Origin: Urophycis tenuis
Lineage: Eukaryota > Chordata > Actinopteri > Gadiformes > Phycidae
Reading direction: 5' to 3'
Assembly (NCBI GenBank): GCA_036785325.1
Contig: JAXIVH010000016.1
Location: 1,006,617 to 1,070,616, forward strand
DNA: 64,000 nucleotides
Shown here: piece after piece, positions 38,486-51,215 of the stretch
How the letters are laid out: each line of letters opens with the position of its first letter
Numbering within the stretch: position 1 is the stretch's first letter
Notes under the pieces: generated by a model
What the model was told of the DNA's origin: nothing
Databases searched by the model: none
What the model saw: the letters and a program-made list of their open reading frames with translations, nothing else
Translations under genes and position numbers: made by a program

Positions 38486-39009
38486 GAATTAGTGTGTCAC
38501 TACTTCTTCGTATTTCATAGCATCTGGCGAGTAGAGCCGAGAAGACAGCTTTCATGTGGGCCTTGGGTCAGCTAACCAGTTAAGGTAATTGCACACACTT
38601 TTTGTAGGAGGGTGTGATGCTGTGCCTCTTCTCATGAGTTAACCACCTTCATCATGTCCTCATCCGGTCTGTTTGCCTGTCGTCGTGTGCATTTTCCTCC
38701 CCGTTGCATAATGAATAAACTCTCGGTAATTACAGAGTGCTGCAGCCTGGCGCTTGTCTCGGTAGCCCCAGAGCGAGTCTCGCTCATGACAGCCCGGCCT
38801 GCTGAGGGCTCACTGTGTGTGTGTGTGTGTGTGTCCTTCCAGGCCGTTACCTGGCCCTCAGCGGCCAGGGCCCCAGCTGCTCACTCACGTGTGCCGGGCT
38901 TCTGGAACGAGACCAACCCCAAAGGGGGAAATACTTTGAACTGCGCTTGATGTTTTGTTAAATGCTTCATGCTGTTTTTAAATGCATGAGGTATTTTCAG
39001 ACAGGGTCA

Positions 39010-39157
39010 CGCATGCCTTGCTCAATCGGTGGAGTGTGGCACCACTGACAACAGCAGCCGGGGGTTAAGGGTTCGATTCCCACTGCGGCCACCCACACTA
39101 ACAATGTGTGAGCGTTCGCCCCATTGTAAGACAAACGCATCCACCAAATGGTTAAAA
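39010..39157 (+). mobile_element. tRNA-derived SINE, second family
   Basis: A-box-like TTGCTCAATCGGTGGAG (39018-39034) and B box GGGTTCGATTCC (39069-39080), then a tail TTGTAAGACAAACGCATCC. The tail resembles the GTAAGTCGC...GCGTCTGC tail of the 4.3-kb SINE only distantly, so this is a different or older family. Confidence 0.6.
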
Positions 39158-40180
39158 GCCCCCCCCCCCCCGCCGAGGCTGTGCTGTGTTCAGATGCGGC
39201 CCTCTCCCCATGTGCCCAAATGAGTCTGCTTTTGTGCCCTGCCTCTCAGAGTGCCGGCACCCTCGCTAATGTGTTAATTGGCCGTCATTGCGGTATACAG
39301 TCAGCCTGGTTCATTGAGAGCTCCGCTGGCAGAAGCTCCCAGAGACCGCGGCTACATCCTGCTGAGTCAAACCTCTGCAGTAAAACAACACAGCGGTGAT
39401 CCATTACCGGGCGGCCGTGTGGAACCGGAGCCGTGCTACGGCTTCATCTGACCGTCCGCAAAACATAATTTGTATGTTATTGCCATATTGTTATCAGCAG
39501 TGGTGTTTTTTTTTTTTTTACTGTAGACAATCATCCTCAGGCTATTTAAGAATGTGATTTGTCTTTTTTGTCAAGGTTTTTATTTTTAATTTTTAAAGCA
39601 CAGAGGTAAAATTGTACAGTACAAATATGATTGGTCTTTTATTATGAATTAGCCTTGTGAAATAGATTCGTTGAAGTACGGCGATTTTCAATGAAACAAA
39701 CCTTGATTTGTGAGCAGAATGTTCACGATACAAGAAAATGACACAACATTGTCACGTACAGTACATCACCAGGATTATTTGTAAAAAGCTTTCCATGTCG
39801 CCCGGGACAAGAACGGGTTGCTATCGAGATAAGCCGCTGTAGAACATGGTTCACACGAGCAGGGCTAACAGCAGGCTATGTTTAGCCAAGCAGCTCATGG
39901 GCTCATGAGCACAGCTTCTACAGCACCGGCGGATGTGGGAGTCTGACGGAGATGGAACAGGAACCGTACTGTATCCCACACTCATGTAAACACACTTTGA
40001 TCTGGGAAGAGGAGAGAGAACGAGGGTGAGAGAGCAAGAGAGACAGAGAGAGATAGAGAAACTGATGAGAGAAAGGCTGAGTACCGGGTGACACAGGGGT
40101 GGAGTACTAAAGGTTTTTTTTTTTTTTTTTTCTAGCTTTTGGCAGATGGGTGCTCACACCCTTAGGTGCGTCAGCCGGCG

Positions 40181-40213
40181 CTCCGCTGAGTGAGGTGAGC
40201 TCACTCAGCGGAG
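40181..40213. repeat. perfect 14-bp inverted repeat
   Basis: CTCCGCTGAGTGAG and its exact reverse complement flank GTGAG. It is GC-rich and stable, with no U-tract after it. Confidence 0.85.
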
Positions 40214-41340
40214 TTTAAAGCGCGAGCGTGTCTGTGGGGGAGTGTGTGCGCGCGGATGGCACATCAAAAGCCGGGACGAGCCCACGCTTGTGTTGTGAAC
40301 ACAAGCATCTTGGGAATGTGTCCCTTCGGCGGCTCCGTGCGTGTGATCCGCACGGCGGTGACCGGTCTGCAGCCGCCGTGACCCCCACTGCACTCCTCTG
40401 GGCTTATTCCTCTGAGCTTCTCTTGTGTTTTTTTTCCCCCCCTCTGGCATCCCGATCGGTGTACCGGCGGTGTCCTCTGGGAATCCGTTTTACTGTGTGT
40501 TTAGCCATTTGGCGCTTTTATCCACGGTGACACACAGGGGATTCGAGAGAAGTGCAGGCCGGGGTTAGGCACCGCGCTGAGTGATGCCGTGATGGCGGAA
40601 AGTTGAGATGGGTTCCCAGACTGGGTGTCAAAAACACACTCCTGTATTGTTTTTGGGCGACTCCACCTTTTACACCCAACTGAACTAACTGGCATGGTAT
40701 GTTCTACGAGACTGAAGGCTGAAAGTTGAGAACAAAACATTTGATTGAGCCAAAGCATTGAAATGAAGACGTATAATGATCCAAACCATTCCCGCCTTAG
40801 TCAGGAGGATTAAAACCTCACTTGACCTGAACAAATACAGACGAGTCCAATCATTCTGCTTATGACAGCACAACAATGTTATGAAGTAGGATAAGATGTT
40901 TGCTGAACACTATAATTTCAATTGATCCAACCTCAAGTGGTTGTCAAAAGTGCTATGTAAAATAAAGGCTAATAGGGTAATCTAATATTACATTGAGCTG
41001 GGGTGAATTTTGCTTTACAGCTTAAAACCATAGCTCATTCGAGTTGATACTATCGTTCATTGTCCAGCAATCTTGGCTTTTTAGCAAAGAAAAAAACCCG
41101 CCTGCAGCTGGTAGTCCAGCAGACGCAAGTCAGGATGTGAGAGTCTTCTGAAACCAGTAAACCACCTGCTGTCACTTAACACCACCAGTAGTTGATGTTG
41201 GCTTTCTTTTTAAGTTTTCTTTAAAGCCAAAACTCCTTTTGAACAAAAGCATGTGAGAGCTTTTTGTAGAGCAGCATAAATCAAAAGCAGAGCAATGCAA
41301 ATACTATCAAAGGCCCAGGGCCCCCAGACTTTATGAAGTC

Positions 41341-41361
41341 ACACACACACAGACACACACA

Positions 41362-41424
<63 letters not shown>

Positions 41425-41473
41425 ACACACACACACACGTGCACACACACATGCACACACACACACACACACA
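41341..41473. repeat. (CA)n compound microsatellite
   Basis: CA array with GACA and GTGCA interruptions. Confidence 0.95.
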
Positions 41474-41679
41474 GAAAAACACATTGTGTGCAAGATCCGG
41501 TCCCTTATGTTTGGGAGCAGAGTTGTATGTCCTGCCGGGCCTCCTGTACTTCTGGCCTGTAAACCGCTGGACAATTATGGAAAACAACTGGATGCAGGAT
41601 TTCTTTATGCCTGAAGGATTTGTGCTCGCTGCCTAAAAAGATTTTATGCGTATATCCGTCTTCCCAAGAGCTGTCATTT

Positions 41680-41879
<200 letters not shown>

Positions 41880-42421
41880 AGCTGTATGGATCTCGATGTG
41901 ACTCCTCCTCGATATGTCTACAGTATTGTTAGCATTTCGGCTTCCTGCCCATCATTGATCGGTTTAAATCTACAGGCAGTAAATTACCAGGGCCCTAAAG
42001 TCCTATGTCAGAGGTCATAGGGTTTGGCATAAGAGTTATTTAAAGAGTTATTGAAACAATGAGCGGAGAGTGGATATATCTTAAACATATATTTAACCAA
42101 CCGTATCGATGCCATCCCTTTACAAAAAAACGATTGTGGCCGCTCTGCCCACAGCACCGAATCAACTGAAACCCCAGCTCTTCACACAACGCGTCGTTGA
42201 TGTTTAATTACATTACCGGTAGCCAGAGGTTAGTGGCGGTGAAGCGTGACTAACTAGCCACGCATCCCTGCGCGCATGAAGCCAGATGTGTGCACAGGAG
42301 GCTTTGTGTTCAGGAACCGTTCCTCGTGAATGCCTCACCCCCTTTAGCGCCTGCTTGCTACGTGATTTTGACCATCAAAATGATGGCGCTGTGGACTGAA
42401 GGGATGAGGCATTCATTCCCG

Positions 42422-42442
42422 CCCCCCCCCCCCCCCCCCCCC
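42422..42442. repeat. poly-C tract
   Basis: About 21 C. Confidence 0.9.
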
Positions 42443-43014
42443 TCTTGAGGAATAGTGCACTCATGCAATTCGTGGGAGAGGATTTCATAATGGCTCTGAG
42501 TGGATCTGACTATGCCCATGCGAGCTGCAGTGATGACCATGTCATAACTGATTTCAGTCACTTTGTCGCTGCCGATGTATTGGTTTCCAGTCACTAAACG
42601 TTTGGGAATCGTCCAATGCCGAGTACTTCTGTTATCTATCATTCATGAATCATAATAAGTAGTGTTTCGAAGATTCACAAGAAGTCATTAGAACACACAA
42701 CACATAAAATTGTAGGCTACCCGAATGCAACCAGTTTCCAAGAAGTCCATTTCCATTCTTGTTCATGTCCATTTGCCCTTGCCCTATGTTCATCTGTGTC
42801 GGGAAAAAAAAAACGAAAGAAAATCCATTGGCTTGTAATTGTGTCGCATCTACGGCGCTGCAGACATTTCCGTGCCGAAATCTCCGTCCCCCGCTTGCGG
42901 TCCAATCAACTCATTATGAACACGGAGAGAGAGGGGACAGCATGTCGGCTGTAACTCACCCTATTGTCACCCTATTGTCCACAAAGGAAAACACCCATCT
43001 TAAATATTGTGGTG

Positions 43015-43044
43015 CACACACACACACACACACAGCACACACAC

Positions 43045-43079
<35 letters not shown>

Positions 43080-43135
43080 CACACACAGACACATATACGC
43101 ACGTAGGCATGCACACACACACACACACACACACA

Positions 43136-43196
<61 letters not shown>

Positions 43197-43232
43197 CACA
43201 CAGACAGACAGACAGACAGCACACACACAGCA
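43015..43232. repeat. (CA)n compound with CAGA/CAGC units
   Basis: CA array interrupted by CAGCA and GACAGACA blocks. Confidence 0.95.
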
Positions 43233-43438
43233 CAGAGGAGCTCATCCCTCAGACGATAAACGTCAACAACGCACGATCATAACATGACGAGGATGCCGAT
43301 GGTGAAGATGATGATAGGAATTAACTGCAGTCTGCGGGGGGGGGGGCAGGGACACCCGGCCCGGGGCGTGTGTTGTGTTGTATGTTTTACAGCCTGGAGA
43401 ATGTTTTACTGCATGCTGCTGCATGTTTATGCTGCGAA

Positions 43439-43439
43439 G

Positions 43440-43473
<34 letters not shown>
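43439..43473. repeat. (GA)n microsatellite
   Basis: GA array with one GAAA interruption. Confidence 0.9.
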
Positions 43474-44089
43474 GAGAGGGGTCAACGGGGTGAGATCAAT
43501 ATAGAGGCCTTTCTGAAAACCAGTCTGAGTGATGGAGACGAAACAGAAGGGTTGCGGTGATGGGTGGTGCTGTAGGTGGTGGGGGGTGGTGCTGTAGGGT
43601 GGGTGGGTGGTGTGTGCAGGGAGTGACTGGTGCCGGGCGTGAGTCAAGCAGGATGTGAGACAACAAGTGCCAAGTGGGATGTTTGCTCTCGTACCTTCAA
43701 ACCGCGGGGAACGCGCGGCGCCGCGCAGCGTCTGAACGTATACGTCCAGAGCCGGGCGCCGGGCGACCAAAATCCCCACCCGATTAACGCGGATCATAAA
43801 CAAACGAAGAGGGTGTGGAGCTGCTGCTGCTGTGAAATCATCCAGGAAGAGGTGCCAAGTGGTGCGTTTAGTGGCGCGTGCACGCACGGAATATAAACAT
43901 ATTTTACCGTCTAATATAGGGGGTTGTTTGTGTTTGTCGTGTCATTGTACTCCTGTAAAAACCCCTCGGGGTGGTCTTAATTTAGAGCCCGGGTCGGAAA
44001 TACACAGTTTATATTGTGTATACCGCTACCGGCTGGGGAGGGTAATCTTAAGCAGACAAGTAATTGTAGTTTTGTTTGGGTTTGGTCTG

Positions 44090-44288
<199 letters not shown>

Positions 44289-45080
44289 GCTGTGCCTAAA
44301 ATTGCTCCATAATATGCCCCATAAATTGCATGCACATGATTTTGTTAATGCAGGAAATATGGCAGCAAACCATGAGCCAGCGAGGCACCCTCGTCTACAG
44401 TTGTTCATGGTATGGGTGTTTCTCCAAAATATTCCTGTTGAATTTAGTCCTGACGCAGCACCATAAAAGACTGCTCCTTTGAACGTTATTCTCTTCCATC
44501 ACTATTGGACAGTGAGTTGACAGGTTGTTCATCTTAATCTACTTTGTTTAGTCTTAGTCGATTACTCCCAGGAATCATTTGGTCGCGCGCACAAGCATCC
44601 CCTTTTGCTGAGACGTTCCCCAACGTCTCTATGTTTGTTTTGGAGGATTTCACATAAGGGGGGGGAAAATGAAAAACACATGCCGTTTGCATGTCTGTGT
44701 GACATGGAGGGTGTCATTATTAAAACACAGCCCTACGCTGCAGTGTGCCCTCAGCGTGTGGTCGGCCATGGCGGGCTTCATCCTCCTAGAAACAGCTGTC
44801 TGGATTTACAAACCTCACATCTGTGCTCCCTGTGCCGATGTCTGCGTGTGCGTGAGCGTGTGTGAGCGTGAGTGTGCGTGCGTGAGCGCACACCCAGGGC
44901 ATCTACAGCCGGCGAGGAGAAGCGATGTGTGATTGTGGCGCGCGCTGTGATGAAGTACACTTTTTCAAAACGGTGTGTTACCCTGAAGCAGCTCTGGTGA
45001 CACAGCACACGTACGTACGTCTCACAGTGTTGACGATCTCTCTGGTGTTTGTCTCTCAGTGTCGGCCCCGTTGGTGACCA

Positions 45081-48000
45081 ATGGCAGCCTCGGTGCAGAC
45101 GCTCCCACTGACGCGAGACCCCTCCGGCAAGACCTACCGCTCGGCCCCGCCCCCCTCCTCCCGCTGCACCATGGGAAGTGTAGGCAGTCTGGTGGAGAGG
45201 CCGGACGGGTCCCCCACCAAGGGCAGCCGCGCCGTGCCCCAGGTGAGGCCCCGGCAGAGCAACGGGCTCCTGAAGAAGGGCTTCAACCAGAGAGACCTGC
45301 TCAACTACCTCAACATCAGCAGGTGGGTGCGCGGCGGTCCAAGCCATGCGTCGGGTTTCAGGTTTCGTCGGCGGGGAAACGCTAACGGCGGACTCTGCTT
45401 TGAAACAGGAAGGAGCCGAGAGCAAATCCAGGAAGTAGGAATAAAAAGGAAGTCATCTCCGGTTTTACTTCTCTCAACGGGCTGGAGGATGAAAGCCTCT
45501 ACACCAAGGTCTTCAATAAAGACGGAACCGAGATAGACCTGGGGAAAAACTCTCTGCCCATCGGCGGCAAGTATGGGAAGGTAACAGACGCTGTTCAGAG
45601 GTCGCGACGGGACAAATGCAGTAGAACAGCGCAATTAAACGGGTCAATTACAGCTGCTTCACAAAGGCTAGTGAAATAATACCTTGCAATGGGGAAGTAG
45701 CTACAAGCTTGTGGTTCTGGTGATTTCTATCAGAGTAATATGCACATAAAGAATGTGTTTACATCTCTGTAGCGACGGTATCAGGTGGGTAAAAGGCAAA
45801 GCTTCTTGGCTCAAGCAGGGAACTCCAGTTAGAGTGGCCCTTGTCTGCCTCCTGAATGATTAATGACCATTGGCCATTGGCCAGATTGGATGTTTGCATT
45901 TGGTCGACATGAGAATGATGTATCACTAAAGTAAAAAAAATAAATAAAACCTGCCAATCTTGATAAAAATCAATTGGCCATTGCAGTCATGAATCATTAG
46001 GGCAGGCTAATATACAGCCGTACAATGCAAACCATGCAAACAGCAGTGTATGTGTCAACAGTGAAGCCTGAGAGAAATGCTTTTCAAGTCTTTTTTTTGT
46101 ATTGTAAGTAGATATGTGGAAATAATGTAGATAAACAATGATTCAATGAGGAATTTGACCACAAAACAATCTCCAATATTTTTTCACCTTTGTATTTAGT
46201 ATGAAAGTAAAGAGCAGCATCTAGTGTTTCAATTCAGATATCTAGTTTTCTTCCCACATTAAGAAAAACAAAATCCTTTCTTCTCTACATTCTATGAGTT
46301 TACATTTTTAATTTCAATATTTAAAATTTCAATATTTATTTAAATGTCTTAACCGAAAATATACCAGAAATATTATTTGTTTTGGATCATCCACTTCCAC
46401 AACCCAAGATTACGTTTTAATCTCCTGATGCTTATCGTCTTGTACAGACAGCTTAACCCATAAATTATTTTTGTACATACGTAGAGTACCAAGACAGTCT
46501 GCTGCACGGGGAAATTGCACACGCTGCATTCTGCCTTGACATTTAGTGTTGATTTTGTAACAAGAAACCAAGATACTTGTTCTCAATGTAAACCATCTAT
46601 CCACAAGTTTCAGTTTGATTCATAACATAACTAAGTTTGCCAGAAATACAATGGCATTGTAGCACTTGTTGGCTTGACAGTGTGTAGGTGTGATCAAAGC
46701 TCACCTCACTTGGCCTGAATTGCCTGGTGTTAAATAACATGGGCCTCCACACTGTCCATGGATTATGAACACAGGCCTTTTAAAGAGTAACAGCACACTA
46801 GACAGCTGGTGAGTTTAGCACCACTTCTAAAGCCATCAGCAACACTAGAGCATTGACCTGGCAATTTGATGTTCTGATTGAAAATGATTTTGTCTCGTTT
46901 GCAGTTCATTATTATGGATTATGTAGTTAGATATGAGAAAAGTTACTTTAGGTAGTCGGAAAAATGTAAGCATTTCCTAAAGTATTTCTAAACCGTTGTA
47001 CCCTCTGGTGTCTCCCCCCACCCACCACCACCACCACCACCACCCACCACCCACCACCACCACCACCACCACCACCACCACCACCACCACCACCACCACC
47101 ACCACCACCACCACCCCCAACCCGCCCTGCAGGCTCACTTCAGGCCTTCGGCCTTCAAGCGCGTAGCCCCCAAGAACTTCAGCTCCATGCAGAACCTGTA
47201 CCCGTCCTCCCCGGCAGAGGACCTGGACTACAGACTCTCCAATGGGATTCACCGCGCCTACACCCACAACGCGCCCATGGCCGTCTCCTCTTCCTCGTCC
47301 TCCTCCTCGCCGTCCCGCCAGGGTGGCTCCGCCAACGCCGCCTCCATCACGGCCACGCCCACCGGCGGCAGCAAGGTGCCTCATCGAGACCATTAGCCGT
47401 CGCGGTCGCGCGGTTTCTTTTAAGGCGTTTAAACTTGCGCCCGCACGTCTCCCTCCGAGTCTCGCTCCGGTCTGGAGTGGCGTTTCAAACAATGCTCACT
47501 CGTTGCCTCTTTGATCCGGGGGGGGGGGGGGGGGAAATCGGTGTTGTTGTTGTTGTGACTGACGGGGGGCTAAGCGTGTCGTGTCTCCCCCCCCCCCCCC
47601 CCTCCTGTCCAGGCCGGCGTGCGCGGCGCGGCGACGGGGAGTCAAGAGGACGACAACATGTCCGACTCGGGACACAACTCCATGAACAGCCTGCCGCCGT
47701 ACCGGCCGCCCTTCCACCCGCACCTCTCCCACATCAGGTGGAGCCGCCGCTTCCTCTTCTGCTTGATCACGTGACCTGCTTGCTCTACGACTTGCACGCA
47801 ACCGACCGCACCTGACCGGCCACACATTCATGTGTCAAGTCATTCTGTGGGCGTTTTTAGCCCCCGGGTAACAGTGAGGCCACCCCGCCTGACCCAGAGT
47901 GGCGCAGTAGCTTCAGGGGGTGTAGTTTGTCCCTCTTACCTGAACGTACGGTACTAATTCTACCGCGGGTTTCCCTGCAGCGCGTCCACGGGCCACATCA

Positions 48001-50368
48001 ACACCATCGGCTCCCTGGATCGCTCTGGCGTGGGGCCCCGGGGCATGGGCCCGGGCGGGGTCGCCATGGGAGGCGACATGGCGGTCACCTGTCGGAGCAT
48101 GGCCACGCTGAGTCGCCTGACGCCATGTCTGGGCGAGGCCCCGCCCCCCTACGAACTGCCGCTCTCCCTGTCTATGGAGGACGTGGTGAGCGCATGGTGG
48201 ATCACAGGAATACATCGAGTAGAATGTACATGATGCAACCCATTGTTACCCATTGGGGGCAGTGGATGGTTCAATGGTGTGAGCAGCTACCTGTCTGTCT
48301 CGCGGGTCGCAGGTCCGGGATCTGGAGGAGCGACTGGTGGAGAAGGAGTACGAGCTGAGGCAGATGAGGAGGAACCTGGACGAGAGCGAAGGCGCCATCG
48401 CTCAGGTGGGTGGAAGCTGACCTTCCTGCTGAGCGTTTCGTTGAGGTGGAATATTTGTGTGTTATTCGAAAAAAGGGGGAGAAACCCGGTCACCCCCCTT
48501 TGGCTCTCCCAAATGTGTCAGTGTCAGTGACATGATGCTCCACGGCAGGAAGTGACACACCGACACCAGCCGACAACGCGGCCTATGCTACACAAGCATC
48601 AGGGATGCTCGTTACCACGGTAACAGATGCTGCAGGCTCTTCTTCTGCAGCTGTAAAAAAAAAAAAAAAAACACAACAAAAAACAGAAACAGAAATGTAT
48701 CTCATATATATTTTGTGTGCCCGCAGGTGTTCGAGGGGAAGCAGCGGCTCTGGGAGAAGGAGGTGGACGAGCTCAAGGGCCTGTACACCGCCAAGCTGCG
48801 GCAGGTCTCGCAGCACGCCCAGCGCTCCCAGCGCAGTCTTCAGCTGCAGCTGTACAGGGCCCAGCAGGAGAAGGACCGCGCCCAGGCGGAGCTGAGCGCC
48901 CTCCGGCGGGACAGGGGCCTCGAGGAGGAGGAGGGGGAGGAGGACGGGCAGGCGGTGGGCGGGGTCACCAGCCCAACCCTGGAGGAGACCCGTTGGCAGG
49001 TGTGTGGTTGGTGGGTGGTGGTGGTGGGGGGGGGGGGTCACACCTTTTGTTGAACAAACGTGAAGTACGACCCATAATAGGGATTGTTAACCCACACAGT
49101 CGACACAAGGCCACGGCGGTGTCTCGATGATTCATCTGGACGTCGAGGTCTGCGCCGCCTTCTTGCGCACACACTTTCTTTCTGTGCGTGTGTCCCCTTC
49201 GATCACCTTCGTTGTCACCTCATCTCCCAGGTGTGCCAGAAGTCGGGGGAGATCTCCCTGCTGAAGCAGCAGCTGCGGGACTCCCAGGCCGAGGTGGCCC
49301 AGAAGCTGAGCGAGATCTTCCAGCTGAAGACGCGGCTGCGGGAGACGCGCGGCGAGCTCCGGAGCCGCGAGGGCCAGCTGGACACGCTGAAGACGGCGCT
49401 GCAGGGCACGCTGCAGCGCCGCTACACCTGTCTCAGCCAATCACACGAGGAGGGCGCCGGTCCCGGGGGCGCTGCTCCGTGCGGAGCCACAGGTAGCGTT
49501 CATCAGCAAAAATGAATATGTAGTGTAACGTTGTGAATAAACAGGGAAAGAATTATAATGTTAATGACTTAAGTGTTTACAAAATAACGTTTGAAAACAA
49601 ATTTTTCCATCTCCTGCTAATGTGCATTCTCCTCACGTCTCCTGCTAACGTCGTCTCTCCTCTCCTCTCGATGTCTCCTCTCGTCTCCTGTCCTTTCCTC
49701 CTCTCAACTCCTCTCGTCTCCTCCCATCACCTCCTGTCGTCTCCTCCCAATAATCTCCTCCTCTTGTCTCCTCCCATCACCTCCTGTCGTCTCCTCCCAA
49801 CAATCACCTCCTCTTGTCTCCTCCCATCATCTCGTGTCGTCTCCTTCCAACTATCTCCTCTCGTCTCCCCCCATCATCTCCTGTCGTCTCCTCACAACAA
49901 TCTCGTCCTCTCGTCTCCCCCTCCCCACCTCCTCCCGGCGGTCCGGTGGGCCCAGGCGGCTGCGGGGGCCCGGTGGAGGAGCGGCTGCGGGCGGAGCTGC
50001 TCCTGGAGCGCCGGCAGAGCGAGGCCCAGGCCACCGCCTTCGAGGAGGAGCGGCGCACGTGGCAGGCGGAGAAGGACAAGGTGATCCGCTACCAGAAGGA
50101 GCTGCAGGCCAGCTACCTGGAAATGTACCACCGCAGCGAGGCCCTGGAGACGGAGCTGCACCTGGCGAGGGCCGCGGCGGAGGGCAGAGAGAGGGCGGGC
50201 GGAGGAGAGGGGAGAGGCGGGGTCGCCGCCGGCAACGGCAGCAGCAGCAGCAGCAGCATCAGGACCGGGACATTGAAGCGGGAGCCGTCGGAGCCCGGGA
50301 GCGAGGGAGAGGATGGACCCGCCCCCGGCCTGCCGTGGATAGAGAGGGTCGAGTCGTCTGAGATCTGA
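45081..50368 (+). CDS. n4bp3: NEDD4-binding protein 3-like, LZTS/Fezzin family (9 coding exons)
   Basis: Coiled-coil cytoplasmic scaffold; human N4BP3 binds NEDD4 and acts in neurite branching. Exons: 45081-45322, 45409-45580, 47133-47375, 47613-47737, 47981-48185, 48313-48405, 48727-48999, 49231-49492, 49956-50368; phases agree, 675 codons. Diagnostic stretches: MGSVGSLVER (from ~31), NGLLKKGFNQRDLLNYLN (~62-79), FRPSAFKRVAPKNFSSMQN, SDSGHNSMNSLPPY, INTIGSLDRSG, PPPPYELP (a PPxY motif, the type bound by NEDD4 WW domains). Long coiled coils follow from exon 6 (VRDLEERLVEKEYELR) through VCQKSGEISLLKQQLRDSQ to FEEERRTWQAEKDKVIRYQK. The C-terminus is ERVESSEI. The upstream start MAASVQTLPL is used because LZTS2/3 begin with a similar TLP motif; MGSVGS at 45171 is the alternative. 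LZTS1/2/3 share the coiled coils, but the GLLKKGFNQRDLL segment, PPPPYE motif and rmnd5b neighbour favour N4BP3. Confidence 0.88.
47018..47118. repeat. (CCA)n array at n4bp3 exon 3 acceptor
   Basis: About 30 CCA triplets ending 14 bases before the AG acceptor at 47132. Confidence 0.95.
47519..47534. repeat. poly-G tract
   Basis: G run in n4bp3 intron 3. Confidence 0.85.
47587..47602. repeat. poly-C tract at n4bp3 exon 4 acceptor
   Basis: C run ending about 10 bases before the acceptor cctcctgtccag at 47612. Confidence 0.9.
49640..49945. repeat. 50-bp pyrimidine minisatellite in n4bp3 intron 8
   Basis: The block CCCATCA recurs at 49723, 49773, 49823 and 49870 (periods 50, 50, 47). Units are built of TCTCCT, CCTCCTGTCGT and CCCAACAATC. 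The array is almost free of purine runs and ends at the acceptor of the last exon (49955). Confidence 0.9.
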
Positions 50369-51215
50369 TGACTCGGGCCGCGGACGACCCGATCACGACT
50401 AAGCTTCGGGATTTGTCCTCCGCCGACCTCGCTAGCGGTGTTTGAGCTCCACTCCCATGATCCCATCCGCACCCGCCCTCAGAGCAAACACGGCTGCTGA
50501 CACTAGCTGCACTGAACAGGCACTACCCTGACGTAGTCCGTAAGTAAACCTTGCGAATGGCCAAAACAAGCATTCAGACTTCCTAGTGAATCCTCTGCAA
50601 TGTTAAGTTAATGAAATTGACTTGTTTATAACCTGGTCCATAGTTTTTTTTGTTTTTACACATGGTTGGAACTACTGAACTGTCCCATCACCCAAAGGAT
50701 TCAAAGGGATTTGTGTTGCCAGCACCTGTTGCACATAATATCTGTGCATAATGTGCAGTTAATGCAGGCCACAACCTGGAGGCCGTGGGAGAGCCACACC
50801 ACAGGGTTTAGTATGGAGCTTTGGGACTAGCCAAGATGCAGACGTTGCTGTTCTGCTCTGAGGTCTCTGTCTTCTGCACTAGGACACCGGTTCACCTCAT
50901 CTCAATTGGTTGGTAGATGACTCAATCGGAATTGCATTTTACTGTACAAAAGGGTTTATTTACTGTTTATTAGTGCGTTGTTTCACTTTTTGAAGAGTTC
51001 TACACAAATGATGTTCAGACATGGATCAGGTCAGTGAGTGGCTACATCGATCCAAGTTCAAATGCAAGTTTTTCTTGATTAGCCCCTGGTTTAATGCAAC
51101 TGTTTTCGCCAAAAAGCAGTGATATACTGTGACTTGTCTTATTTTACTGGAATAACTGTACAAAATGTATATAATGTTTGCTCTGTCTGAATAATAAACA
51201 TATATCAACGGTGAC
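50369..51215 (+). other. n4bp3: n4bp3 3'UTR
   Basis: Follows the TGA at 50366-50368. A canonical AATAAA lies at 51193-51198, the first strong signal downstream. Confidence 0.65.

Noticed and set aside
45081..50368. Identification as LZTS1, LZTS2 or LZTS3
   Set aside because: Coiled coils are shared, but the GLLKKGFNQRDLL segment, MGSVGSLVER start, PPPPYE motif and rmnd5b neighbour favour N4BP3.
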